Numbered from the stretch's first letter, positions 46,424 to 59,966 are shown. The stretch: DNA of 64,000 nt from Globodera rostochiensis (GCA_018350325.1 JAEVLN010000019.1:310001-374000); one strand, 5' to 3'. Notes: a model not told the origin generated them from the letters alone. A program made the numbers and translations.

Positions 46424-48280
46424 TCATTTTTCATAAAAATGTTGTTAAATTTTCTTATTATATTTGTTTGCATCCAATCCAACTTTTTGTACTATATGAA
46501 AAGTTTGAACTCAATGCCTGGATTGGTTGGCTTAACCATTTTGGCCGAATTTCCCAATTATTAGTAGTCAATTGATCAAAAAGGCTTATTAGGGCAAAAC
46601 CGAAATATTTTTTAATTGGAGGCGGAATAAACAAGTGGAAAATGGACAGGACAAAAGTATAGAATACCCTAGGGCTCCGATGGGGGGGGGGGGTGCTCGG
46701 AGTTGAGAAAATGGCCGGATAGCATCCCGGCAAAAATGCCAATCCCGACTTTCCTGGTCACCGGGTCCCGAACTTGTCGGCCGGCTCCACCAACCCGGTG
46801 TACTTTCACTTTATATCGCGTCCCCCCCCCCCCCTCCCAAATACAAATTAAGTGACGGACATACCCATTCCTGTTGATCAGCGCTTCTTTGGCTTGATTT
46901 TGTTATTTTTGTTTGCTTTTTGTGATTTGCTATCGCTTTTTGTCTCCTCGTCCGTCCGCCATAAATATGCGCGTATAAAAAATCCCCTTACTTTTTGCTG
47001 TGGTCCACATTTGGCCCCTTATCTTCTTATGTTTGTGTGTAGCAGTGAGAAGCGAACAGCAGGAGCAGCAGAAGAAGAAGCATTTGTTTGACCACAGCAG
47101 CAGCAGAGGAAAGAGAGCAAAAGTCCACACAAATCGACGTTTATTCATTTTATGCTTTTATTGCAGCAGTTGCATTAGTGCAAAAGTGTGGACCCCCCCC
47201 CCCCCGCCATATCTTTGCCGTTTAATTAATTTTAATTGACTTTTGTTTGAGTTGGACAGAACCGCGATTTTTGGCCAACGGACGGGATTAACTGGACACT
47301 TTGTAAGCCAAACTCAGGGAGGGGGCTTTTCCCGGTTTCAGTCAAAAAGAAAACTAGGTTAACTCGTTCATTGCATTTGGCTTGAAAACTTAAAATTTCC
47401 TGAATTATATAGTATACTAGGAACCCGAAGGGATCGGGGTTTCGCGGGATTAATTTCGGATGATCCCGACAACGGGGTCGGAACAAATTTATGTAAATTT
47501 TGGGATTGGGCCGGGAGGAGATTAGCCGAATCCCAATCGCGGGGTGCTGATAAGACTGGACAATAAACGCCTAATGGCCTACTAAATATTTATCATGCGT
47601 AATCGAGAGTCAAGAGTCTTGAGGGGGGGGGGTTAAATGTTAAAGCGAATCTTTCCCAGGAATTTGTGGCATTGAAAAAACTTAATCCGCAAGCGACGCA
47701 CATTTTCACATGGGATCAAAATGTTTGTAAATCCATTTGGCCATTTTCCATTTTCATTAATTAATAATTTTAAACAAATATTTTTATGCCGATCATTGGA
47801 CTTCTATTCCGCGCTAACATCAACAACATCCATCCAATTATTCCCATATGCACATGTTATGTGTATATTTGGAGCGTTGTTAATGTCGCCACAGGCTTAA
47901 TGGAATTGGCAAATTCTCCAAAAACATTAAGTTTATAAATTAAAAAATAAGATAAAATAAAATATTCATATCTAATTAGTACAATTTTTTGAATTTTTTT
48001 TACCTTTTCGCCATTTTGTCCTCGTCGATTACCCCAATGAATGAAATAATTAACACAAAATCAATTCGATGATGGTATTCAATGGATGGAAAAATTGTTT
48101 CTCAAAAAATTAGTGGCCTTGCCCCTCCCCTTATCTCCAAAATTCAAACATTTTGTTTTTAATGCGATTCGTTCCGTCCTCGTCCCCCCTCCCCTCCCCC
48201 CCCCCCCCCCCCGACCGTCCAAATTTATGCCAAAAATATATATTTTTTCTTTGTTTTTGTTTTCCCATTGTTTTTTTAGG
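46424..48280. other. Intergenic, no supported gene
   Basis: Poly-G or poly-C runs near 46690, 46825, 47195, 47630 and 48200. Open frames here have no splice partners or motifs. Confidence 0.5.
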
Positions 48281-50713
48281 ATGGAAGACGGGGCGCCGGC
48301 AAAGTGTTACAATGCCATTCCGACGAAGGAAAGTGAAGGGGAAAAAAGTGATGTGAAAATGAGCCGGGGGACGGAATCGTTTGCCTCCTTTGCCGATCGG
48401 TGTCTTCTGATCAGCAGCAATGCCATCCAATACATTTTGCCAATTCTGGACTGGTTGCCTGCGTACAACATGCGCGACAATTTGCACAACGATTTGGTCA
48501 CCGGACTGACTGTTGGCATTATGGTAGTGCCTCAAGGTCCTCCCACCCCCACAAACTTTTATTTGGCAATTTGAAAAAACTATTTTTAGGAATGGCCTAC
48601 GCAACTTTGGCCGGCGTCGACCCGGTGTATGGCCTCTACTCGTGCTTCTTCAGTGCATTCTTCTACATGCTTTTTGGCACTTCCAAACACATTTCAATCG
48701 GTCGAGTTTAAAATGTTAATTAATTTATTTTTTTAAAAAGTTTTTAGGCACTTTTGCCGTTGCCAGTATGATGGTGGGCAGCGTGTGCGCCAAGCTTCTG
48801 CCCAATCAGCAGACAGTTTCAGGGACGGCAAAGCTCATCAACGGAACATTGTCGCGCGGGACGGAAGGCAATGGCATTGGCATTCCGTTGGACGACGAAA
48901 TCACTCCATTAATGTTGACCAGCACATTGACATTCGGCGTTGGCTGTTTTCAGGTCATTTGAATTTACCTATAAATTAATTAAAAATTCGAATATTTAAT
49001 AAAGATTAATAATTAAATTACTTATATTCAGCTGTTTTTGGCCCTGTTCCGCCTTTCCTTTCTGACCAATTATTTCTCCGATTCGCTCATCTCCGGCTTT
49101 ACCACCGGAGCCGCCGTCCACGTGCTCACCTCCCAGCTGGACAAACTGATCGGCGTCAAAATCAAACGGCACAGCGGAATCGGCATGATCCTTTTTGTGA
49201 GAAAATAAAATATATTAAAAATGTTTTAATAAAATGTTTTTCTTTTATTACCGTTGAAAGAATTTCAAGACTTGAAAATAATTAAATAAATATTTTATAA
49301 ATATAAAGTTTTTATAAGGGTTTTATGCTTGTCTAATATTTCCTTTCTTATATGTATTTATTAATTTACATTTATATTTTCAAAATGAGTCATTAATTAA
49401 TTTTTCCATTAATCTTTTTTTAAATATTTAATTTTTAATTTTCTGCTTTAAATTTTAATTTCTTTTTTGATGTGGCATGACTTGGCCTTGGCTTCTTCTC
49501 GCGCCAACCCTTTGACATTGGCCATTTCCGCCTTTGGCCTCACATTTCTTTCGCTTGGCCGTCTCTTTGTCAGCCCGTGGTTCAGCAAACGCTTTCGAAT
49601 TCCTTTCCCTTTGGAACTTTTTTTGGTCGGACCCATTAAAAATCGGATTGTTTTTAATTGGTTTTAAATTGCTTTTTTAGGTCATTCTTGGCATAATATT
49701 TTCTTCGCTTTTCCACTTTAAAGAGAGTCACGGCGTTCAAATTGTTGACCATGTGCCTGAAGGGTAAAAACAATAACAAAACAAAATTTGGAATTCAATT
49801 TTTGTTTTTTCGTTTTAGAATTCCTTTGCCGTCCGTTCCACGATTTGAATTGCTCATTCACATTTGGCCAAGTGTTGTCTCCGTCGCGACAATTTGCTAC
49901 ATTTTTGTGTTTTCGTTGGGCCGAATTTTTGCCAAAAAGCACAATTACGCGGTGAATGCCAACCAGGAGCTGTACGCCTTGGGCCTGTGCTCGTTGCTCT
50001 CCTCCTTTTTCCCCGTTTACCCCTCCGGCGCTTCACTTTCCCGCTCGTCCCTATGCGAAATGACCGGCGCAAAAACGCAGGTGAAATGCGAAATTGTCCA
50101 AAAAAACCCCCGCCTAATTTTTGTATTAACAAAATTGTCAAAAATTTAGTTGCACGCACTTTTCTCCAGCGCTTTATTGTTGATAGTGATTCTGTGGATC
50201 GGCTCGTTGCTTGAACCGTTGCCAATGGCAATTTAAAATTAATTAATTTAAATTATTATTTAATTATTTATTTCTTTCCCAATTAGGCAATTCTGGCGTG
50301 CATTGTCGCCGTCAGTTTGCGCCCGCTTTTCATGCAATTTGGCGAATTGCCTAAACTTTGGCGGACAAATGTCTACGATTTTGTTGGTTATTTTACAATT
50401 AAACATTAAAATAGCGATTTTTTAATTTTAAAAAATGATCGAAAAAATGATTTCAATGACAAAAGCATTCATTTTTATTTATGAACGTTTTGCTCCTCCA
50501 CATTTTCAGTACGTTTGGCTGGTGGCCTTCTTCAGCACCGCCTTCCTAAACATTACCTTCGGGTTGGCCGTCTCGCTGCTGTTCTCCCTGTTCATGTTCG
50601 GGCTCCGGAAGCTGAATGGCATTGTGGGGAAGCGGCAAAACGCGTCCCCCGTCTCCCGCCACGGGTCCCGATCGCCCAAATTGCCCCAAATTATCACTTT
50701 ACCTCAAAATTAG
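48281..50713 (+). CDS. SulP/SLC26-type anion transporter lacking a STAS domain
   Basis: Membrane transporter for sulfate or other anions. Exons 48281-48536, 48590-48700, 48748-48953, 49032-49196, about 49469-49625, 49681-49763, 49819-50080, 50150-50227, 50287-50382 and 50510-50713 give about 540 residues. Family marks are [57 protein letters not shown] and [17 protein letters not shown] run of hydrophobic segments covers the core, and the protein ends with a short basic Ser/Pro tail. An acceptor-like TTTTTTTAG sits just before the ATG, so a 5' UTR intron or trans-splicing is possible. Two oddities: the exon at about 49469 has no AG before it (the reading frame reaches ATGTGG after TTTTTTTTG), and there is no STAS domain where nearly all family members have one. 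The intron after 50227 starts GC. Confidence 0.88.
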
Positions 50714-53700
50714 TCATTTTTATAAATTATCATATAAATATAAATGTTGCATCATCATTTTTCCATCCCTTCTAGTTTATAAAAAAATATTTCTTTGAAA
50801 CTTTTTGGTTTAAAAAAGGTTCCAAATTAGTCTCTCGTGAAAGAGAAAGGCACGTCGTGTTCATTTGGTCCGTCCGTCCGTCCCCGCCGGCCTTTTTGTG
50901 TGTTGAGATGAGTTGAGCAGCTCCATTCAAATTCCCGGGAGGGCAGCGCCCCCCCCCCCTCCCAAAAACTGTCAATTCTCTTTGATGGGTGGACAATTGC
51001 GTATATAAGCGGGCGGATGTTATGTTTTCTTCATTCCAATGCATCGCCATTCGGTGAATTCGAATTGGCGGAGAGGAAAAACCGCCAAATCGGCAAGTCG
51101 GCCAATTTGTCACCGACGGGCGCTGAGGCGGGCCGGGCGGCAGCAGCGAGTGAATGCCGTCATCTTACCAATATTAATTATTTCGAGAAGCTCTGAACAA
51201 TTTGTATGGAACGGCGCAATTTATTCACAATTTTAGTGCTTTTGGCATTTTGGTAAATGGAAATTTATCAAAAAAGCGGTTCAAAATCTAATTTTAATTT
51301 TTATTAATTATTTCTCTTTCGCAGCATTTTCACAACTCACACAGTCTGAAGAATTCTTCGGGTTATAGAGCCTTTATTTACGTCTTCTTTTTTTTCTTTG
51401 TTTTAACAAATTGAATTTGGCAAAAGCCTATCAACTAACTGTTCGGAAAGCGAAGGAAATTGGGTAAAAGCTTCCGTTTTTTAAACTAAGCGGCGGATGT
51501 TTATGCACTAAAAATGTTCTTCCGCGTTGTCCAAGTTGTGCCTGATTTAGTCTTCGGACCTTTCTCGAAACTTTCGGCACTTTTACCCTTTTCTGTTATT
51601 TGTAATGATTCTCTGAATAAAAATAACAACTTTTAATTTTTGTATAAAAAACATTTTAGGGAGAACAAGTTTTATCCAAATGCATTTTATTTTTGTCCCA
51701 TTCAATTTAAGAATCATCAAAAAGCAACGATTTAAAAGTAAAATCGAAAGTAAAGTTAGCCTAGAGGAATTGGCACTTACATTATGGGCCGGCCGGTATC
51801 GTTTTGGGCAGAGCAAAGATTTAATCACAAAATGGGACAGAGGCAATTCCAACACATTTTGCACATTTTTGAACGTTTTATACTAAAAATGTGTTGTGTT
51901 TGTTGCCTCTGTCGAACTTTGTCCTTTTGAGGGGGCGCTTTCTTGTGACAGGGCCTCTTTCGGCACAACGCTTTTGGTGTGCCGAAAGATTTTATCAAAA
52001 AGCAAAATGTTTCTTTTTCCACCATTTTTTCTATTTTAAGATTTCTACTTTTCCCTCTGTACTCCCCATTTTTTAAAGTGTTAAAAGATAAAGTGTATTT
52101 CGAATATTTTATTTTAAATTGTTATTATCATCCAAGATGAATTTATATTATTAAAATTTTGCCAAATTAAACCCGATTTAAGCCAAATCGTTGTAGAGGG
52201 AGGGACTTTGGCCTATCGCTTTTTGAGGCATTTTGGTTGCAGACTGACGAATGCATTCTTTTCACCACACATTACCACAACAATTCATATCAGAAATCCG
52301 TGTGCCGTCTGAGAGGAAGCGACGATTTATTGGCTTCTCAAAGCCCCCCCCCCCGCCATGCATTTGGCCGATGACTTATTGGCCAATTCCATCCATTCCA
52401 TTCCCCCCCCCCCCCTCAAATTCATCCGTCAAGCCAATTTCCGTCCGTTTCCGACGACAGATTGCGTCTTCCATCCACCCTCACTCGCCCCCGAGGCGCC
52501 ATTATCTTTCCACCCTCACAATATGAAAACACATAAAAGCCTCCTCCGGCTTGTGCTGTAAGAGCCCCTCGGGGGATCGAGTGACGGGCACACCTGCTGA
52601 AGCTTTGAAGTGGCCATTGGCTTGGCCGTCCTTCAGTTCGTGGAAGTTTAAATTTTCACTGGAATGTGTTGATTCTCATTCATCCATTCCGAAGGGTCTG
52701 CTGTCAGTGGGCGTGGGGGGGGGGGGGAGGGCCATTTGTGCTAATTTTGGTACCGAATTGTCTTGTACACGCCCACGGGGAAAAGATCGTGGTGATTAGA
52801 AGTGCTAAAATCAAATTCCAATGTTTTGAGTTCCGCCGGCTGCTTGCTGCAATTACTTCCATTTAACATCCGGCCCATTGCTATTTTCATGCCCATAGAT
52901 ATCCAAGACATAAAAGAGCGTAATTTTTATTCTTTTTTTAAAGCAAAATAAAGCAAAGAAAAAGTCTGGCCACGAAAACCTGTAAAATTGAAGGCATAAT
53001 TTGCCAACTTTTTAAGCAGCTTTTTGTCGCTTTACCCCTTTTTCCTAATTTTTCAACACATATTTTTTAAATACAAATTTCATTACTACTTTTATTTTAA
53101 TAACCTCTGGTAAATGAATAAATGCCAGTGAATACGAAAAGAGTCCAATTTCATTGAGAATAAATAAAAAGGAAATAAAATTCATTTTGTGGGCGGCGGC
53201 CGTTTAATCCGCTCAGCCGCGGGTGGGAAGTTTCCACTGGGAACGGACTTCCGATTCAGTCAGAATTTCAATTCCAAATCGGCAGAACAAAGAAATTCTT
53301 TTAGGTAATTTAAAATAAAACCCCCTTTTTAAGAAAAAAAGTTTGGTTTAATTATTATTTTTTAAAACTTTCGTCGCTTTTTGTTGAGGTTGACGGGCCG
53401 GACATTGAAAACTGAAACGCGCTTATGCTGAGGCTTTTGTGCGTCTCTTCACAAAGTTTCTTTTTCCCCATTTAAATTATCCAAAAAATTTAAACAATTT
53501 GGTGAAGAACTTTAATATTAAACCAATTAATTGTGTATATGCGCATGCATTAATAGTTTTGAATACAATTTTTATTTAAATACTTTGGCAGTTCATTAAA
53601 CAAAATCCATCCGATTCCTTTTAAGGAAATAATTATTCCATTAAATGCTATAATCTCTTTATTAAATATGTTAGGGATTCTTTTTTTGTTGTACAACGAA

Positions 53701-54026
53701 GCGTAAAAACTTTTTAAGCCAGCCATCTATCGCGGATCTCGCGTCACGGCACCGCCCACCCATTAAGATATGGCGGGCGTCTCTGTGCGTCAACTTTAAA
53801 TGCCGCACACCATAATCCCTCCCCCGAGGGGACATCAAATTTGCCCGGGGGCGGAGCCCGACTAAATTAGCCTAATCATTCCCATCCGTTCCCCCCCCAC
53901 ACACACACACTTAGTGTCCCTCAAACCCCCACATATCATCCGTCCGTCCGTGCCCCCTTCATAATCATCCCCTCCTCCCCCCACATCGGCATTCTCTACA
54001 CACCAAACATCTGTAAATTCCACATA
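50714..54026. other. Intergenic, no supported gene
   Basis: A TATATAAG at about 51003 precedes a tiny possible exon, MERRNLFTILVLLAF (51206), but no convincing second exon follows. The rest is AT-rich with poly-C runs near 50950, 52345 and 52405. Confidence 0.45.
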
Positions 54027-57000
54027 ATGTCTAAGATTTTGACAAAATCCACCAAAATCACGGAGCAAACTGTTCCAAAAAAGTCGGCCAAATTTGTGGT
54101 GCAAAGAACCCAATCCAGCAACACTTTGTCACTTCTGAAGGCTGCTCGAGTGGCGCCAAAAGCGTGCCCAAATTCCATTCAACAAATTCATCAGAGAGTG
54201 TCCAAACACCACCAAAATTCGCCTGTGGCCAAGGAGCAGCTGAACATCATTTACATGAAAATGCTTCACCAACGCAAAGTCGCCGTGATCGACGCCGGCG
54301 GTGACGAGCAACAAAAAGCTGAAGCAATTTTGACGAAAGAAGCACAACAGCAACAGAAGAAGCAGGTCCGTCCACAAAGAGCTTTTTGATTGACGCGAAA
54401 CAACGCGTGTAAAGCCCCTAAAGTGTTTAAGCCAAGGGCAAAAAGGGCTTCTCGATAATCGCTAAACGCGTGGATAATCCAAAATGTTGCTTTTAAACTG
54501 TCGAAGCTTTTTTGTTTGTTTGCCAACCAAATAAAACAATCTTTGGAGTGCCATTTGAAAGGATTTTGTCTTCTTTAGTTGCTATAAATGGAAAAGGGCT
54601 AACCGATTCGTTTTCCACAAAGATAAGTTATAGCTTAAAACATGTAAAAATCGCTATTTTTTGTGCCATGGCGTGCCGGATTTTTGGTGCCAAGATGGGC
54701 GCTTTCGATAAAATGAATCGTTTTATAAAGGGAAAAATTATTTATTTTAATAAAATTATTTTAAAAAAGTTTAACTGATTTTTTTTTTTGCAGACAGTTA
54801 ACAACGAGGACAAAAGCGACATAAAAATGGCCAAAAAGGGCCACAAAAATGCGTTGGCGGCCAAAAAATGGACATCCGCACTTCGCGTTGTTTCCGCAAT
54901 GACGCGCTTTAAGAATGTGCCAACGGTAAAAATTTTTAAATTTATGAGAGAATTTAACTCAGAAATTTTAGAAGCTTCACGAATATGACGTTGGAAGCCG
55001 CGGTTCGTCCTTCTCAACCTCCAACGAGTCGACGCCGAGCCGAACTTATGCAGCAGAACAACCAGCAGCAGGTCGTGCGGGGGAAGTGATCAATTAATTA
55101 TTGGCTAAACATTTCATTTGCGCACTATTGGCCACCATTTATGAGATTACCTAATTATCCGCTTCTGACTTTCAGAAAGGAAAAGCGTCGACCCGGTGTA
55201 TTTGGCGTTGAAACAGGCGACCGCAAAGTACGGCTCGGCCGTGGGTTGTTGCAGCGGTGGAGGTACAAAAATTAGCTGCGATGATTTCAACCGAATTAAA
55301 TTGTGTGTGTTTTTTTGTGCAGAAAGTCGCAGAGGTTCACAAAGTTTGACCCCCACGGGGACACTATTTGATGCAACGATGCTCAGTGCGCGGAATCTGT
55401 CCCAAACTTCGCTGTACGACTCGGGCACCTATTCGGAGAATGAACTGCTGAGCGCCAGGTCCGGCTCGACTCCACAATTGCACGGTGAGTTGGTTAGTGG
55501 CCTCAGGCTTTACCCTGAGTTGGTTGGTGGCCACAGGCTTTACCCTGAGTTGGTTGGTGGCCACAGGCTTTACCCTGAGTTGGTTGGTGGCCACAGGCTT
55601 TACCTTGAGTTGGTTGGTGGCCACAGGCTTTACCTTGAGTTGGTTGGTGGCCACAGGCTTTACCCTGAGTTGGTTGGTGGCCACAGGCTTTACCCTGAGT
55701 TGGTTGGTGGCCACAGGCTTTACCTTGAGTTGGTTGATGGCCACAGGCTTTACCTTGAGTTGGTTGGTGGCCACAGGCTTTACCCTGAGTTGGTTGGTGG
55801 CCACAGGCTTTACCTTGAGTTGGTTGATGGCCACAGGCTTTACCTTGAGTTGGTTGGTTGGTTGGCCACAGGCTTTACCCTGAGTTGGTTGGTGGCCACA
55901 GGCTCTACCCTGAGTTGGTTGGTGGCCACAGGCTTTACCCTGAGTTGGTTGGTGGCCTCAGGCTTTACCCTGAGTTGGTTGGTGGCAGTTGGTTGGTGGC
56001 CACAGGCTTTACCCTGAGTTGGTTGGTGGCCACAGGCTTTACCTTGAGTTGGTTGGTGGCCACAGGCTTTACCCTGAGTTGGTTGGTGGCCACAGGCTTT
56101 ACCTTGAGTTGGTTGGTGGCCACAGGCTTTACCTTGAGTTGGTTGGTGGCCACAGGCTTTACCTTGAGTTGGTTGGTGGCCACAGGCTTTACCTTGAGTT
56201 GGTTGGTTGGTTGGCCACAGGCTTTACCTTGAGTTGGTTGGTGGCCACAGGCTCTACCCTGAGTTGGTTGGTGGCCTTCCGACAAAGTCTTGAAAACAAG
56301 CATTCTTTGAATCTCGCTTTTGTATTTTGATTCACTTTTTGGGGTTTCACTCGTGACCTTCATAAGGAGGGATGTTTAATTTATTTTAATTAGGTATTTA
56401 ACAATCGAAGTTTTCTATATCTTTTTAATGGTGTTTTTTTGTAAAATTTAAAATTTATTTCTTCCTCCTCCTTATGCCAAATAAATTTGCCTAAATTTTT
56501 GAGACTTTTTGTCAGTGTAACTTTTTTCAAATTCCCCCTAAAATTTTGAATTGGCTTCATTAGTTTGGCTTCTCCTCTCGCCGGGTGCTTTCTTCTCCAA
56601 ATGACCTCTCATAAACATTCATTAGCTTATAGTAAAAGCCGCCTGGCGGAAGCCTGCAAATTTATTGGCTTTTCTGAATGAGAATTTTATGCATTTTGGC
56701 GCTGCTGTCAAGCGTTTTGGTCAAAAATGTTGCTCGAAATAACGTAAAATAATTTTTTTGTTTCTAAATTTGTCTTTCACTTTTCTTTCACTAAAAATTG
56801 CGATATATTTTTTATTCGCAGCCACTTTTACGCTCACGTTGGCACACCACACTGTGTCTATGTGCCAACAATTTCTATGATGTGAGACTGAATTACGCGC
56901 ACCGCCGAGCCGTTTTATGACGGCACTTCATCGGCGCGGCGGCGGCACATTCTGGAGAGATAAATGAAATGAAATCGGCTCGGTCGGCACGGCACTTTTT

Positions 57001-57911
57001 GTTTGGAAGTGCCATCAAATTCACAAAATTGACATTGGCACCCCCACCACCACCCTCATCCAATCCATTCGACTCCAAACGAGCCAAATCTCGAAAACAT
57101 TCGCTTAAACACTCAAAAATTCCTTCCATTGCCGGGGTGGGGGGCGGGAAAGCATTAATGACCAATTGAAGAACCTTCTGCTGTGCCAATCGTAAAGTTG
57201 CCAAAAATTGGGAGGCGCATTTTGTTTCTTGGCATCCCGAGGAGTTTTTTTTTTAAGCTTTTAGCCCGTCCATTCGATCGCAATAAAACGGCCAAGCCCA
57301 TTAGGGAAATAGGCCCATTCATCGCCACCCCCACAAATTGTCTTTGGTTTTTAACCGTCCACCGCCCTCAATCGCCGTACAATTTCCAGCTGTTGGGCAC
57401 GGCAACGGGCCGTACATAATTTTCTGCATGCAATCCATTAACACAGCTTCTTGGCCACTTTTGAGCATTGCGTCAATTTATTTTCGTTTCCATGGGAAAC
57501 AGAAGAAATTCATTGGGGGGGGGGGGGGGGGTAAAGTGCGGAAAGACAAACATTGATCTCGACCGGTGCAATAATTCACTTTCCATTCAACTTTTGTTAT
57601 TTCAAAAATTTTTTAAGTTAATAAAAAAAGAGTTTAGGTAGTTTGAACAAATTTTGGCATTTTACAAAAATTTCCCCAAAACTTTAAACGAAAAAGAGGG
57701 GCAATAAATGACGACTCGTAAATGTTACAATATGTAATAATGTGTGATGCCAAACTTATTTGAGCGTTGGAACAAATTAGCTCCAACAAAAGTGTTGCAT
57801 TTAAATCTCTTAAATTTTTAAATCAAATTTTAGGCATTTTCGTCCATTCCGCCGCTTCGCGTCGCGAGACTTCGCTTGGACTTTTGGCCGCTCTCAAAGG
57901 CACTTCGTCCT

Positions 57912-57942
<31 letters not shown>

Positions 57943-59201
57943 GTCAAATAGCCGCGCATTGACCAAAAACGAACGCCGTCCCAAACTTTCGGCACAAATG
58001 AAGTCGGTCTCTTTGGACTGTGCCGAAATTTTGCCGTCGTCGCCGCCCGTCAAAGCGAAAAATGGCGAAATACGGCACAATTATTACGGTAAAAGTCCGC
58101 ATGTGTACAACAACGGCACTACCGTACCCCAAAAAAGTAGAGGGAATATTTCATGAAAATTTTTGTAATTTTAAATGATTTATTTAAAAACAAATTCAAA
58201 TTTAGTGAATAAGCCGCCGCTTCGCCCTGCGCAGGCATTTGTCAACGGCGGAGAAGCTCCAATTATTCCGGCGGGAGAATTTGAGGCGGAAAACCAAAGA
58301 AATAATTCGCCATCCGCCGCCTTTCGTTGTGCCGCTGTGCCGCCGGTGGGACTGAGACGGCAGCGCCGTCTTCCCCCCGTTCCCGTACAACAACCGCAAA
58401 TGCCGACGACGGATGCGTCGTCGACAAAAGGAGGTGTGTGCCATTATTTTTTGTACAAATTGAAAATGTTCAAAATTATAAAACAAAAAGCGGCTTTATG
58501 TTTGCTTATTATTAAGTACACGTACAACCGCAAGTGTTGCACATTGTCACGCATGAATACGTGTCGAGCGATTGCTCTCTGCGCCCGTGTGACCGACTGG
58601 TGGTGGTGGACAACGGGGACCCGGATTGGAAACACGGGTTTAAGGTTTTTTTTCAATCTTTTTCTTTTTAAAAAAACTTAAATTTGACCCACCAATTTTA
58701 GCTAAACGACCAAATGGAGCATCTGATCACTTTCCCTAACAGCTGCGTGGCTTCCTACAAGCCGGAAGAACAGCCAATGCGACTGTTGCAAAGCTGCAAC
58801 TTATCCGGCCAAAAATTGCGCTTATACCGGGACCAGGTAATAATTAATAATCAAAAATTAAAGGCTTAAAGTGATTTTGATATATTTAAAATCAAAAATA
58901 AATTTATATATTTTTAAACTATTTTAAATACGGTTCCTGGTCGGCCATAAGTGAGATTATAAAATTCAAATTGGTTAGCGTCACGCGATTTTGCGGTTCC
59001 ACAAATTTTTATAAGTCACCGGAATTCTAAAATTTTGCAACGATCAGACCGGCGGGGGAATGTGCCGTCGATTCATTATTTATTTTCCATTAGGTTGTCT
59101 TCGCTCAGCCCGACTCATTGAGCAACGACGGCAAAGTGTTGGTCCGAACTGAATACGACAAATTTGCCAAATGCCCACTCCAATTCCTCACAATGGCTTG
59201 A
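54027..59201 (+). CDS. Adaptor protein with two C-terminal SH3-like domains (STAC-like, tentative)
   Basis: Ten exons join in phase: 54027-54365, 54794-54925, 54972-55071, 55176-55262, 55323-55484, 57834-58088, 58206-58433, 58517-58644, 58702-58836 and 59094-59201 (557 residues). The N-terminal third is basic and Gln/Lys rich. A conserved-looking block, KSVDPVYLALKQATAKYG, follows, then a Ser-rich region, a poly-Ala run of eight, and proline-rich stretches (RRQRRLPPVPVQQP). The C-terminus reads VLHIVTHEYVSSDCSLRPCD with LVVVDNGDPDWKHGF and ITFPNSCVA, which is an SH3 pattern (DPDW, FPxxxV). A second, weaker SH3-like repeat follows (LRLYRDQVVFAQ, PLQFL). Tandem SH3s of this spacing recall STAC proteins, adaptors of L-type calcium channels, but I see no C1 domain at the N-terminus. 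Intron 5 is 2.35 kb and begins inside a 30-bp minisatellite. Confidence 0.78.
55485..56278. repeat. 30-bp intronic minisatellite starting at a splice donor
   Basis: About 26 copies of GAGTTGGTTGGTGGCCACAG plus GCTTTACCCT, near perfect, with T/C and G/A variants and three 4-10 bp slips. The first GTGAGTTGG is the splice donor of exon 5, so the array grows directly out of the exon border. The unit length is a multiple of three and the array is open in frame over long stretches. Confidence 0.95.
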
Positions 59202-59966
59202 CCTTTTCTTTGGCCAAAAAACTCATTTTTTTAAATTTTGTTTTTGAATATTAAAATTGGACGACTCAAACGGACAATTTAATTGAAACAACATTATTAT
59301 ACAAAAAATCTTTGAATTGTCATAGAAAATGCTCCGAATGCATTTGCTTAATTAAAATAATTTTATTTTGTTTCTGCGAAATGTAATTATTATTATTATT
59401 AATTTTGATAGTTCTCATCCCCACGGGTGTTTTGTTTGTTTATCGTATTTAAAACGTATAATTGATCATATATTCTTGATTCTTGACATAAACTAATTGG
59501 TCTTATTTTCTGCGGAATGTCCTCAGGGGCTGATTTGTGAGATACGAGGCCCCAAACTTTTTAAGCCAACGCAACATTTGGCTTTAATGTGAAGCCATTT
59601 TATTGTCATTTTTATTTGAAATTTAAATAAAAAAGGCTTTATTCATTTCACTTTTTGACCAAATGAATAATTTCCCTTTTCGCTTCTCTCATTTTTTATG
59701 CACAATCAAAAAAACAGATTTATCAAAAGATAAATTCTACTGACGAATGCATAAAATAAGTGAATGAAATGAATCACACTCTTTGTGAACGACACCAAAA
59801 TTGTCATTGGCTTTACTGACGCTCAAATTTTATCACACATTTTCATTTTTACAATTTTAAAAATGGAATTAATGCCATTGAATGTTTAAAAGGCAAAAAT
59901 AAAAATATAAAATTTAAAAACGTTTTAACAAATTTAACAAAATTTCAATCGCTGCAATTATAGAAA
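59202..59966. other. Intergenic spacer
   Basis: AT-rich 3' flank of the SH3 gene and promoter region of the galectin-like gene. No gene is seen. Confidence 0.55.

Noticed and set aside
51206..51353. Tiny two-exon secreted peptide beginning MERRNLFTILVLLAF
   Set aside because: The second exon gives only a few residues before a stop in the only phase-compatible frame; the TATA-like site is about 200 bp away.
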